This document shows positions 1 through 7,856 of a DNA stretch of 64,000 nt, piece by piece. Each line of letters begins with the position of its first letter. The first letter of the stretch is position 1. The position numbers and the translations under genes are program-made. The DNA is from Carnobacterium pleistocenium FTR1 (lineage in GTDB: Bacteria; Bacillota; Bacilli; Lactobacillales; Carnobacteriaceae), in the NCBI RefSeq assembly GCF_000744285.1, contig NZ_JQLQ01000002.1, positions 868,001-932,000 on the forward strand. The letters are read 5' to 3'. Below the pieces are notes generated by a model, which had not been told where the DNA came from, did not search any database, and was given only the letters and a program-made list of their open reading frames with translations.

Positions 1-816
1 ATCGCAAATGGCAGTACTATAAAAAATGGGGAAATCATTCAAACCAAAGTTCCTAAGAAAATGATTGAACGGTTTCAAGTTATTGAATATTTTCGAGCTT
101 TCTTAACGAGTCGTGTCGGTTGGCAACGATTCAATGCACTAATGATCATTTCAGGAGCATTTGGCCTATTTAAAAAATCTGCTGTATTAGAAGTTGGGGG
201 ATTTGAACGAACGATTGGGGAAGATATGGAACTTGTTTTAAGATTACATGAAAAGTTCCATCAAAACAGTGAACCTTACCGCATTGATTTTGCTTCAGAT
301 GCCGTTTGCTGGACACAAGCACCTGACAGTTATAAAGATTTGAAAAGTCAACGGGTGAGGTGGCATAGAGGTCTATTTGATTCTTTGAATAGACATCAAA
401 AAATGTTGGGTAATCCTAAATACGGGTCTGTTGGTCTAGCTTCAATGCCCTACTTCTTTTTAGTAGAGCTGTTTGGACCGATGATTGAAATGATAGGATA
501 CATTGTAATGGGACTAGCTATTTATTTAGACATCCTCTCTTCTTATGTCGGTATTATCTTTTTGCTAACCTGTTTGATGGGGATTTTATTTTCTTATTCG
601 GCTATTCTGTTTGAAGAAATTTCTTATAAACGTTACAGCAATTTGAAAGATATTTTATTGCTATTCATGGTTAGTATTTTAGAGCAGTTCTATTATCGTC
701 CATTGACGGTATGGTGGAGAGTGACAGCATTTTTTAATTATCGTAAAGGTAGTAAAAAATGGGGAACAATTGAACGGAAAAATTTCGATACAAAAACCGA
801 AAATAATGAAATATAA
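1..816 (+). CDS. Processive family 2 glycosyltransferase, 3' part
   Basis: The reading frame is open from the first base, so the gene starts upstream and 271 codons are visible. The visible part holds the end of a GT-A catalytic domain: a GGFERTIGEDMEL segment (the 'ED' motif that binds the acceptor) and SQRVRWHRG, the Q-x-x-R-W motif typical of processive beta-glycosyltransferases of the cellulose, hyaluronan and poly-GlcNAc synthase type. About four hydrophobic membrane segments follow, then a basic cytoplasmic tail ending near ERKNFDTKTENNEI. It probably makes or exports a surface polysaccharide from a UDP-sugar, but the sugar cannot be told. AT-rich non-coding DNA follows, so it is the last gene of its unit. 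Confidence 0.85.
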   Translation: MANGSTIKNGEIIQTKVPKKMIERFQVIEYFRAFLTSRVGWQRFNALMIISGAFGLFKKSAVLEVGGFERTIGEDMELVLRLHEKFHQNSEPYRIDFASDAVCWTQAPDSYKDLKSQRVRWHRGLFDSLNRHQKMLGNPKYGSVGLASMPYFFLVELFGPMIEMIGYIVMGLAIYLDILSSYVGIIFLLTCLMGILFSYSAILFEEISYKRYSNLKDILLLFMVSILEQFYYRPLTVWWRVTAFFNYRKGSKKWGTIERKNFDTKTENNEI

Positions 817-1170
817 AATTAAAAAAACGATTATTATTTTAATAGAAATTCAAGAAAAATAGATTTTATTAGTCAGCATAGAAGAGAAAAAGGTATAGCG
901 GATATGAAATTAAATCAAGCTAAAAAAGAAAATGAAAATCAGATTATTATTTAACTAGTTTTCAAAAAAAACAAACGTTTCATAATCCGCTTACTTTGAA
1001 ATAAATTCTGAAAAGTGACAAAATTTTGACTAAATAAATGATGAATAAAAATAAGCTTAGAAATGCTATCAATCCGCTATTTTTTTTATGTGTTTAGTTA
1101 AAAGTAAAGACGTTATTAAAACTAGTTTGATCATTTTTTAATGATTCTTTAAGAAAACCTTAAATTTTCC

Positions 1171-1200
1171 TTGGACAACTTTAGAAGAGTTTGTTATTCT
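1171..1200 (+). promoter_or_regulatory. Candidate sigma-A promoter
   Basis: TTGGAC at 1171-1176 and TATTCT at 1195-1200 are separated by 18 bases. This would start a transcript near 1207 that runs into the hairpin terminator at 1337-1369. Prediction by eye only. Confidence 0.4.
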
Positions 1201-1206
1201 AAAGGT

Positions 1207-1370
1207 ACATAGTAATTATATTAAGCGAATAACCCTACAATTTTTTTAAAATAGCAATTATCATTATAGCTTATTTAAATCATTTCATAAAAAATTGCTT
1301 TGGAGAGGTAATGCTTGCACATAGTTTGTTGTGAATGATTCAGGATAATTATATCCTGAGTCATTTTTTG
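1207..1370 (+). ncRNA. Putative small RNA or attenuated leader upstream of the DUF1002 gene
   Basis: A candidate promoter (1171-1200) and a clear hairpin terminator (1337-1369) bracket about 165 bases with no long ORF. Inside is a ribosome-site-like GGAGAGG (1302-1308) just before a 7-codon ORF (1311-1334, MLAHSLL) that stops right before the terminator. It could be a free small RNA or a leader with attenuation for the gene at 1469. I recognise no known RNA family. The rest of 817-1468 is very AT-rich and holds no convincing gene; an imperfect inverted repeat (TTATTAGAAA / TTTCTTAATAA, 1380-1409) lies between the terminator and the next gene. Confidence 0.35.
1337..1369 (+). terminator. Rho-independent terminator
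   Basis: GATTCAGGAT pairs with ATCCTGAGTC (one G-T mismatch) around a short AT loop, followed by a T run at 1364-1369. It lies about 100 bases upstream of the DUF1002 gene. Confidence 0.7.
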
Positions 1371-1468
1371 TACAAATACTTATTAGAAAGCTTAGTTATT
1401 TCTTAATAAGAATTGAGTATACTAAAGATAGAACAAGTAATAAAAAACGTATGATGGAGGATCCTAAA

Positions 1469-2446
1469 ATGAATCGATTTAAAAAACTGAGTTTAACAAC
1501 TTTAACTGCAATGAGCTTAATGGGAGCAACTTTAGTTGTCTTGCCACAATCTGCCGGTGCCACAACGGATGGGATCGATACAACGGTTGTTGATGAAAAA
1601 TGGGGAAAACCTACTTTTATCTACGGTGGTGGATTATCAGAAAGTCAAATAACTGAGACAGAAGCGCTATTAGGGATTGAAAATTCTGAGAATGTAGCTG
1701 TCAGTAGCGTTTCAGGACAGGATTTGATTGATTACTTAGGCGAGGGATCTGGAAATACAGCCAGCATGATTTCATCCGTAATGGTACAGAAACAAGATAC
1801 TGGTGAAGGTGTCGATGTCGAAATCGTTAATCCAGAAAATATCAGCCAAATCACACAAGACCAATACGCAAATGCAGCGATTACTGCAGGAGTCAGTGAT
1901 GTAAAAATCGAAGTAGCAAGTGTTAGCAAGGTAACGGGAGAAAGTGCTTTAACTGGAATTTATAAAGCTTTCGACGTTAACGGAGAAGAATTAGACCAAG
2001 AACGCATGGAAGTAGCCCAAAATGAATTAGAAACAACTAATGAAATCGCACAAGAAAACGTTGAAGATGAAGGCTTTGATACAGCCAAATTTGACCAAGC
2101 GATCATTGATATCAAACAAAGCTTAGCAGACTTAAAAGAACAGCAAGGTGAATTGGCTACAAAAGAGGATGTTGAGCGAATCATTAATGAAGCGTTAGAA
2201 AACAATGATTTACAAAATGCCGTTTCACAAGATCAAATTGATCAATTGATGGCCTTATTTGAAAAGTATCAACAAACAAGTGCGATTGACTCAGCCGAAG
2301 TAAAAGAACAATTAAGCAACTTATCAGATACCGTTCAAGATAAATTTGGGGATGCCTTACAGCAAGCCGAAGATAGTGGTTTAGTAGATAAAGTTGGCAA
2401 TTTCTTTGGTCAAATATGGGATGCTATCGTAGGATTGTTTAAGTAA
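1469..2446 (+). CDS. Secreted DUF1002 family protein
   Basis: 325 residues from the ATG at 1469, chosen because GGAGG at 1456-1460 sits 8 bases upstream; an in-frame ATG at 1451 lies before that site. Residues 1-32 form a signal peptide (MNRFKK, hydrophobic core, cleavage probably after QSAGA). The mature part matches the DUF1002 pattern: an early WGKPTFIYGGGLS segment, a SVSGQDLIDYL stretch, then an acidic, coiled-coil-prone C-terminal half and a short hydrophobic amphipathic end (NFFGQIWDAIVGLFK). The family is secreted or cell-surface in Firmicutes and its role is unknown. It is monocistronic, with a possible leader upstream and a terminator downstream. Confidence 0.85.
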   Translation: MNRFKKLSLTTLTAMSLMGATLVVLPQSAGATTDGIDTTVVDEKWGKPTFIYGGGLSESQITETEALLGIENSENVAVSSVSGQDLIDYLGEGSGNTASMISSVMVQKQDTGEGVDVEIVNPENISQITQDQYANAAITAGVSDVKIEVASVSKVTGESALTGIYKAFDVNGEELDQERMEVAQNELETTNEIAQENVEDEGFDTAKFDQAIIDIKQSLADLKEQQGELATKEDVERIINEALENNDLQNAVSQDQIDQLMALFEKYQQTSAIDSAEVKEQLSNLSDTVQDKFGDALQQAEDSGLVDKVGNFFGQIWDAIVGLFK

Positions 2447-2663
2447 TAAATTAAAAGACTAATAGAGTTCATAAAACTGGTATAGAAGCTGTACACGCTG
2501 AGAGCTATCGAAAAAAGTATCCACGTTCTTCCGATTTTTATTCATGGGAGGAGTATAGGTGCTTTTTTTCACTTCCTTATGAAAACCACTTTGACGTATA
2601 GCTGAAGCAGAAAGAATGTCCGAGATTCTTTTTGGAGCATGTTCTAGTATAATTATACAGCTA

Positions 2664-2707
2664 TAAAAAAGAGGTCAAGACAAAAGTCTCGACCTCTTTA
2701 GCTTTTT
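2664..2707. terminator. Bidirectional terminator between convergent genes
   Basis: AAAGAGGTC pairs with GACCTCTTT, with A-rich sequence before and T-rich after, so it can serve both the DUF1002 gene (+) and the oxidoreductase gene (-). The preceding 2447-2663 holds no gene; its end (TTTTTGGAGCATGTTCTAG, 2631-2649) is a copy of a short dispersed motif also seen near 4720, 43055 and 51655. Confidence 0.75.
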
Positions 2708-2727
2708 ATAAGAGTGAAAGGAAAGCA

Positions 2728-3696
2728 TTATTCAAAATCGTATTTAAGATCCCATTTAGTTCTTAGTGTGTCCATTATTTCCATTACGTCATGAGTAAGA
2801 GGGAGCGAAGGATCTGGTTGATTTGATAAAATCAAATTGGTAATATCAGCTATTTCATAATTCATAGCTTGTTTTGTATCGCCAGCTTCAATTGTTTCAA
2901 CTGTGCCATCTGAGTGTGTTAAAGTAGCTCTTTCTGCACGCGGAAAATCATTGACCGTGAAAAAACCATTCTCAAATGCAACAATTCCCAATTTCGGCAT
3001 TTTAGCTCTAAAAGTAAGCGAGATAGTAGCTAGCTCATCGTGATCATTTTTTAATAGAATACCCGATTGCTCATCTACACCTGTTTCGTAAAAATTCATA
3101 GTCGTATGGATTTCTTGTGGCTGGCTAGTCAAGAAAAAGCGGGTAAATGATAGTGCATAAATTCCGATATCTAGTAGCGCTCCACCAGCAAGATTTTTGT
3201 TGAAGAAACGATTCGTCGGATCTTCTTCTTTCAAACTCCCAAAAGAGACTTGAATCATTTTTAGCTTACCAAGAGAGCCTTCTTGAGCAATCTCTTTTAA
3301 TTTATGGTAAAGCGGCATGTGGTAAATAACCATGGCTTCAGCTAAGACTAGTTTTTTCTCTTCAGCCAATTCCATAGCTTGGGTTAATTGATCATTATTC
3401 ATTGTGATTGCTTTTTCTGATAAAACATGTTTGCCAGCTGCTAGACTTTTTAAAATCAATTCAGCGTGATAGCTATGCGGTGTAGCAATATAAACTACAT
3501 CAATAGAAGAATCTGCTAGCAATGCATCATATGAACCATAAGATTTTTCGATACCATACTTTTTAGCAAATGTAGCTGCTTTTTCATCATTTCGCGAACC
3601 GGCAGCGTATAATAATGCGTTCTCAACACTAAAGGTCTCTGCAAATTCATTTGCAATTTGACCTAAACCTAAAATTCCCCAATTTAACTTTTTCAT
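2728..3696 (-). CDS. Gfo/Idh/MocA family NAD(P)-dependent oxidoreductase
   Basis: 322 residues, full family length. The N-terminal Rossmann fold shows GxGxxA at G10-L-G12-Q-I-A15, and the conserved Glu-Lys of the family's EKP motif is present as SEKAIT (E94-K95), with Ala replacing Pro. The C-terminal half is the usual alpha/beta dimerisation and substrate domain (GGALLDIGIYALSF). Enzymes of this family oxidise or reduce sugars, inositols or trans-dihydrodiols; the substrate cannot be told from sequence. The start is supported by GGGAGG about 8 bases upstream. It stands alone, with divergent and convergent neighbours, so context gives no clue to pathway. Confidence 0.9.
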   Translation of the reverse strand: MKKLNWGILGLGQIANEFAETFSVENALLYAAGSRNDEKAATFAKKYGIEKSYGSYDALLADSSIDVVYIATPHSYHAELILKSLAAGKHVLSEKAITMNNDQLTQAMELAEEKKLVLAEAMVIYHMPLYHKLKEIAQEGSLGKLKMIQVSFGSLKEEDPTNRFFNKNLAGGALLDIGIYALSFTRFFLTSQPQEIHTTMNFYETGVDEQSGILLKNDHDELATISLTFRAKMPKLGIVAFENGFFTVNDFPRAERATLTHSDGTVETIEAGDTKQAMNYEIADITNLILSNQPDPSLPLTHDVMEIMDTLRTKWDLKYDFE

Positions 3697-3902
3697 AGAA
3701 AGCCTCCCAAAATTTATTCAAACAATATCAACTGTATTCTACCATTGAAAAACAGTTGAGGGAAAGAAGAAGTCAGCAAAATCTTTATTTTTCAAAAAAC
3801 CGATAAAGGTAAGGGTTTAAAATTTAAAAGTTAACGTAATAGGTGTAAAATAAAGGTAGCACTTATTAGATAATAATCATTAATTGGAAGGGAATGTTGA
3901 TC

Positions 3903-4439
3903 ATGCATGAAGCATTAGTAGAAATTGTTTTAAGAGCTATAAAGGAGCAATATATTAGTGAAAAAGCTTTTTACACTTCACAATTGGGCATCACACCACA
4001 AAGCTGGGACCGCTGGAAGAAAGGCAACCAAGGACTTAAGTCTGAGAATATGAATAAAATTTCTCGTTTGTTTACCGAATACGAATGGATGCTAGTACAA
4101 AAAGTTTGCCGTAACGCTACATTTTTCCCAGAAGTTAAAGCCAATCCCGTGAACGAATATCTAGCAATTAAATTTCATGTAGCACAAAAATGGGTGAATA
4201 GCGGTACAGCTGAGTTAGAATTCAAGAAAGAAACTGAAGAAGACCTGACCGCACACCACCGCAAACAAAATACAACGATCCTTATTATTGAGACTAAATA
4301 TGATTTTTGGAGCTACAAAGATATTATTGAATTACGCTTACCCGGAATCATCCAACAACAAATAAAAACTGATAAACTAAATCTACTAGAATGGTTCAAC
4401 AAAAACATTCAGGATGCGGAGTTCGACGTCAAGGCTTGA
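3903..4439 (+). CDS. Unknown protein with HTH-like N-terminus; C-terminus supplied by a repeat element
   Basis: 178 residues from the ATG at 3903; GGAAGGGA lies at a workable distance, while the in-frame ATG at 3894 touches it. Residues about 20-50 (SQLGITPQSWDRWKKG, then NMNKISRLF) look like an XRE-type helix-turn-helix, so DNA binding or phage-repressor-like ancestry is possible. The middle and C-terminal parts match nothing I know. The last 8 or so codons (DAEFDVKA) and the stop are read from the intergenic long-hairpin repeat that begins at 4411, so the native C-terminus may have been different. It is followed by that repeat and a terminator. Function not assigned. Confidence 0.6.
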   Translation: MHEALVEIVLRAIKEQYISEKAFYTSQLGITPQSWDRWKKGNQGLKSENMNKISRLFTEYEWMLVQKVCRNATFFPEVKANPVNEYLAIKFHVAQKWVNSGTAELEFKKETEEDLTAHHRKQNTTILIIETKYDFWSYKDIIELRLPGIIQQQIKTDKLNLLEWFNKNIQDAEFDVKA

Positions 4440-4614
4440 CGGAAAAACAAAGAATCGCGCAGAGGAAAGGATGTGAAGTGTCTCGTTTATCCTCGACAGG
4501 AAAATAGGTAAAATTCGTAGAGGGTGTTGTTCCCACAAAGAAGTTTTATCTTTTTCTCGAAAGGATGAGACACACAACTCAACTAAGAAAGGATGTGTGT
4601 CTCATCCTTTTTTT
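4411..4614 (+). repeat. Long-hairpin intergenic element, copy A
   Basis: Begins with AGGATGCGGAGTTCGACG inside the preceding gene's last codons. A partial unit is followed by a 96-base imperfect hairpin (4478-4573) whose ends are GTGTCTC and GAGACAC and whose middle contains GGGTGTTGTTCCC. A near copy of this hairpin, with the same 96-base length, is at 22777-22872, and the opening segment recurs at 22530 and 26192. Non-coding. Confidence 0.8.
4561..4614 (+). terminator. Strong terminator built into repeat copy A
   Basis: AAGGATGAGACACA pairs with TGTGTCTCATCCTT, followed by seven T. The left arm can also pair with the GTGTCTC arm of the upstream hairpin, so two alternative structures compete for the same bases. 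Confidence 0.8.
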
Positions 4615-4704
4615 AATGGTAAAGTAAAAAAAGCAAGTTTTAATCTGATTTTACACACTAACTAGAAAATTGATAATGTCATGAGCATTATTTGTGAAGT
4701 GGAT

Positions 4705-4806
4705 GTGGGTCTGCTTTTTGGAACACGTTCTAGAACAAGGCTTCAGGTTTTACCATGGCTCTCCACAAGCAAACCCGTAATTCCAGAAGAAATTTGTTTT
4801 AAAATA
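4705..4806 (-). repeat. Dispersed repeat fragments
   Basis: 4705-4738 carries GGGTCTGCTTTTTGGAACAC followed by GTTCTAGAA, also found inverted at 51651-51690 and in part at 43048-43070. 4747-4806 is the reverse complement of the left end of the MITE-like family whose longest copy is at 44701-44889. Only one end is present here. No gene lies in 4615-4943. Confidence 0.6.
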
Positions 4807-4943
4807 CCAGTACCAGTTAAATCAGAGTGAGAGACACAACCAAATTTGAAAATTAGTTGATTTTTAAAGAGCTTTCTTTTGACCACAGTAGTGAAATACC
4901 TTATCCTTAAGGTGAAAAATAGATAAAGAAAGAGGGGCTTCAT

Positions 4944-5456
4944 ATGTTGGTCGATTCTTATCCGTACTTGATATTTAATGGCAACGCAGAAGAAGCATTG
5001 AATTTTTATGCAACTGTTCTCAAAGCAGAGATTTTAGATAGCAGCAAATTCAAGGATATGCCGCCAAACCCAGAAAATCCCGTCTTGCCTGAGAAATTAC
5101 AAAATATGATAATGAATGCAACCTTGCAGCTGACAAATGGAAGCTATCTGATGTTTTCCGATAACCCGCTCGAAGGTGAACAGGGATACAAACAAGGCAA
5201 CAACGTATCTGTCACTTTAGTTTATGAAACAGCAGAGGAAACACGTGAGGTTTTTGACCAATTAAAAGTAGACGGAAAAATAGTGATGCCGCTTGAGGAG
5301 ACATTTTGGAGCCCTTTGTATGGGAATGTCGTTGATCAGTTTGGAATTGCCTGGCAGATTTCGACCATTGCGCCTGGTATGATGAACACAGCTGAACAAG
5401 GTCAGTTAAAGAAAGAAACAATTTTGAAGATCAAGTCTAGTAAAAAGAAGGGATAG
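4944..5456 (+). CDS. VOC family protein of the PhnB type
   Basis: 170 residues. The sequence opens with YLIFNGNAEEALNFY, the hallmark of the PhnB / 'glyoxalase-like' branch of the vicinal oxygen chelate fold, and continues with FSDNP and a C-terminal PLYGNVVDQFGIAWQI strand. Such proteins form domain-swapped dimers; many bind no known substrate and the activity here is open. The start has AGAGGGG upstream. It is a single-gene unit: a terminator begins at its own stop codon, and the next gene is convergent. Confidence 0.85.
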   Translation: MLVDSYPYLIFNGNAEEALNFYATVLKAEILDSSKFKDMPPNPENPVLPEKLQNMIMNATLQLTNGSYLMFSDNPLEGEQGYKQGNNVSVTLVYETAEETREVFDQLKVDGKIVMPLEETFWSPLYGNVVDQFGIAWQISTIAPGMMNTAEQGQLKKETILKIKSSKKKG

Positions 5457-5490
5457 GGAACTATTTCTGATTTCAGTTCCCAATCCTTTT
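5456..5490 (+). terminator. Terminator of the VOC gene
   Basis: GGGAACT and AGTTCCC pair around a 12-base loop with five T at 5486-5490. The first G of the stem is the last base of the VOC stop codon. Confidence 0.75.
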
Positions 5491-5515
5491 TAAACGCACC
5501 GTAATTTACGGAACT

Positions 5516-5554
5516 AAAAAGAAGTTATCAGAAAACATTTCTGGTAACTTCTTT
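5516..5554 (-). terminator. Terminator of the EIIC-like gene
   Basis: AAAGAAGTTATCAGAAA pairs with TTTCTGGTAACTTCTTT; read on the minus strand it ends in a T run just past the stop of the gene at 5558. Confidence 0.75.
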
Positions 5555-5557
5555 GAA

Positions 5558-6571
5558 TTAGATAGTCACTTTTAATTCATTGGGCTTCAATAGATTTGAT
5601 TTGATCAGAAAAGGCTTGAATAAAATACTTAATAGACCTGGTAAAATAATTACTACAAAAAGGTACGAAAATGTTGCAGGCAGTCCTTGGGAAGAGGCGA
5701 TTCCAAAAACGGATACTAATGCACATAGACCCATACCTGCAATTTCAGCGGAAGCTTCTAAATTAAAAACTAAGACCCCAACAGGAGCTAAAATCGTTCC
5801 CAATAACAATGGGAATAAAGCAACTTTAGGATGTTTTATAATATTTCCAGTTTGCAGTTTTGGCGTGATGATCAAGTGACCTAAGAACGTTCCCGCATCG
5901 TTATCTTTCAGACTGAGAAAAGCAAAGACTGTAAATTGAACGCTGCAACCAATTAAAGCAGCTGCTCCAGCAGAGCCATCTAATTGCAAAGCAAGAGCAA
6001 CGGCAGCTGATGAAGCGGGTGATAGGATCAGCATACCGAAAACTAAGCCTAAAACCATGGAAGATAAAAGTGGGAAGCCGGCTACAGAAGAAGTGATCAA
6101 TGATGAAACTGAGGTTAGTATAAAAGCTATGGGTGAGGATAAAGCATAACCTGCTATTCCACTGATCAATATACTGACAAAAGGCACCAAAATCATGTTG
6201 AAACGTGTTTTATTAAATAAAAACGTACCGACGACGATCGCGATGGCAATAGCTACTAAAGCGCCAACAGGTTCACCACTTTTTAAAGACAGAACACCAT
6301 CTGTCAAAATATAGGCGCGACCACCGATCACACCTGCTGCTGTAGCGCTCAGCATGGTTAAAATATCTGTTTTTAAATAATAACTGATCCCAATACCTAG
6401 TCCAGGAATCAATAGCGTTTTTGTGATAGCGCCAATGGTAACGAGTGTTGTAAGACCTAATAGTTCTCCAATACTTTGGATCAATAATCCAATACCTAAA
6501 GTTACTACAACCGCTGCAGCAATACCTTGGGATGCTTTGTAAAGTCGATCGGTGAATGTTTCTTTTTTCAT
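5558..6571 (-). CDS. PTS EIIC-like membrane protein (PTS_EIIC_2 family)
   Basis: 337 residues with about nine or ten hydrophobic segments. The pattern (SIGELLGL, a PGLGIGISYYLKTD stretch, GVIGGRA, GMLILSPASSAAVALAL, ASSQGLPATFSYLF) is that of the small PTS_EIIC_2 family found in Firmicutes, a presumed sugar or small-molecule permease. No EIIA or EIIB gene is near, so it either borrows them or is not a true phosphotransferase component. An in-frame TTG lies 6 bases before the ATG, but GGAGG is 7 bases from the ATG, which decides the start. It stands alone on the minus strand. Confidence 0.8.
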   Translation of the reverse strand: MKKETFTDRLYKASQGIAAAVVVTLGIGLLIQSIGELLGLTTLVTIGAITKTLLIPGLGIGISYYLKTDILTMLSATAAGVIGGRAYILTDGVLSLKSGEPVGALVAIAIAIVVGTFLFNKTRFNMILVPFVSILISGIAGYALSSPIAFILTSVSSLITSSVAGFPLLSSMVLGLVFGMLILSPASSAAVALALQLDGSAGAAALIGCSVQFTVFAFLSLKDNDAGTFLGHLIITPKLQTGNIIKHPKVALFPLLLGTILAPVGVLVFNLEASAEIAGMGLCALVSVFGIASSQGLPATFSYLFVVIILPGLLSILFKPFLIKSNLLKPNELKVTI

Positions 6572-6673
6572 GTGCAAACCTCCAAAAGATTTCCTGTTAA
6601 CCTTATTCTATATTAATGTTATTATAAAGGAGTGAACTCAAAAATACACTATCTTAAGTATAAAGTTGTTCTT

Positions 6674-6783
6674 AAAAGGTCTATAATTTTTAGTGTTGAT
6701 GGATTGGTTCAATCACATACCTGAACTTTCTGTTCCAACAGAGCGTTCTTTTGAAGCATCAACACTAGTTGTTAAACGATTCT
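6674..6783. repeat. Palindromic element with TAGTGTTGAT ends, copy 1
   Basis: About 110 bases with inverted ends TAGTGTTGAT and ATCAACACTA. A second copy in the same orientation starts at 7637, so the pair brackets the VanY-type gene. A one-sided relic of the same end is at 37352-37372. Confidence 0.6.
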
Positions 6784-6823
6784 TTTAGATGAAATACAAA
6801 ATTAGAATGGAGTCTTTATAATA

Positions 6824-7636
6824 ATGAATAAAAAATTTGCCTTACTATTGATCACAACCGGTATATTAGGAGGGTGCGAACAATTCAATCAAGAATCTAG
6901 CTCACAACCTAATCAAGTTTCACAAACCAGTTCTTCTATTGAATCGCTAACACCAGAAGAAGAACAAGAACAAGCAGCTGAAGCTGAACAACAAGCCATG
7001 CTGGATACTTTACCAGCTGTTTCAACAGATGATTGGAATTTAAACCTGGTTAATAATTGGACAAAAATAGATGAATCAGTAGAAATACCCTTAAAAGAAT
7101 TGCCAGAGGGCTATCCGGTCGATGAACGGATATTTTTAGTTGATGAACGAATCATTCCTGATTATGTCGCTATGATTGATGCTGGAAAAGAAGCGGGTCA
7201 TGAGATCCTAGCTGTATCAACGTATCGTTCGGTGGAGCTGCAAACCACAAATTACAATAGTAGAATCCAACAATATCTAGATGAAGGAAAGTCTCAAGAA
7301 GAAGCCGTTAAATTAACGGAAGATTACATTGCTATTCCAGGTGGAAGTGAACACCATACTGGACTTGCCATTGACGTGATGGATACAGAATGGGTGAATA
7401 CAGGCAAAGGACTGATTGCCGAATTTGATACGCAAGAATCGCAACAATGGTTAGTGGAGCACGCAGCTGAGTATGGATTTGTCTTGCGGTTCCCTGAAGG
7501 CAAAAAAGAAGCGACCGGTATCGAATATGAATCATGGCATTTTCGATATGTTGGAAAAGAAAATGCAGCTTATATGAAAGAGCATGATTTAGCCTTAGAA
7601 GAGTACATTGCATTATTAGAAGAGGCCGGCAAATAA
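6824..7636 (+). CDS. VanY-type D-Ala-D-Ala carboxypeptidase lipoprotein
   Basis: 270 residues. Residues 1-18 are a lipoprotein signal (ITTGILGGC, lipid Cys18), followed by a Ser/Gln/Glu-rich linker to about residue 60. The M15B/LAS zinc peptidase domain has the SxHxxGxAxD signature as SEHHTGLAID (S175-D184; His177 and Asp184 zinc ligands) and E236-S-W-H239 with the catalytic Glu and third ligand. The enzyme would trim the terminal D-Ala of peptidoglycan stem peptides outside the membrane. A vancomycin-resistance role is unlikely because no vanHAX or vanRS genes are near; this is probably a housekeeping wall enzyme, next to a glucosaminidase and a PBP. It lies between two direct copies of a palindromic repeat. 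Confidence 0.9.
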   Translation: MNKKFALLLITTGILGGCEQFNQESSSQPNQVSQTSSSIESLTPEEEQEQAAEAEQQAMLDTLPAVSTDDWNLNLVNNWTKIDESVEIPLKELPEGYPVDERIFLVDERIIPDYVAMIDAGKEAGHEILAVSTYRSVELQTTNYNSRIQQYLDEGKSQEEAVKLTEDYIAIPGGSEHHTGLAIDVMDTEWVNTGKGLIAEFDTQESQQWLVEHAAEYGFVLRFPEGKKEATGIEYESWHFRYVGKENAAYMKEHDLALEEYIALLEEAGK

Positions 7637-7806
7637 AAGGTCTATCATTTTTAGTGTTGATAAATCAATTAAATTTCTCAACTAAAATTTTCGGAGGAAT
7701 AAGGTTGCTTGTGGCCATGTGAAAAATCAAATGGCACCACAAGTAAACCGCCCATTCCAGAAGAAATTTCATTTTGAAGCATCCATACTATTTGACCTAG
7801 AACCCA
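7637..7806. repeat. Palindromic TAGTGTTGAT element, copy 2, containing a second element
   Basis: Starts at the VanY gene stop with AAAGGTCTATCATTTTTAG and ends near GAAGCATCCATACTA. Nested inside, 7690-7794 has inverted ends (GGAATAAGGTTGCTTGTGG and CCACAAGTAAACC) matching the termini of the MITE-like family at 26415, 44701 and 58670, so one element appears to have inserted into the other. Confidence 0.6.
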
Positions 7807-7856
7807 GATAAACTCATTTATGGTAATCTGTTTGTTTCATTGAAAGGAAGAAAGTT

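Noticed and set aside
6824-7636. Vancomycin resistance determinant
   Set aside because: A VanY-type domain alone, without vanHAX or vanRS, is common in wall maintenance.
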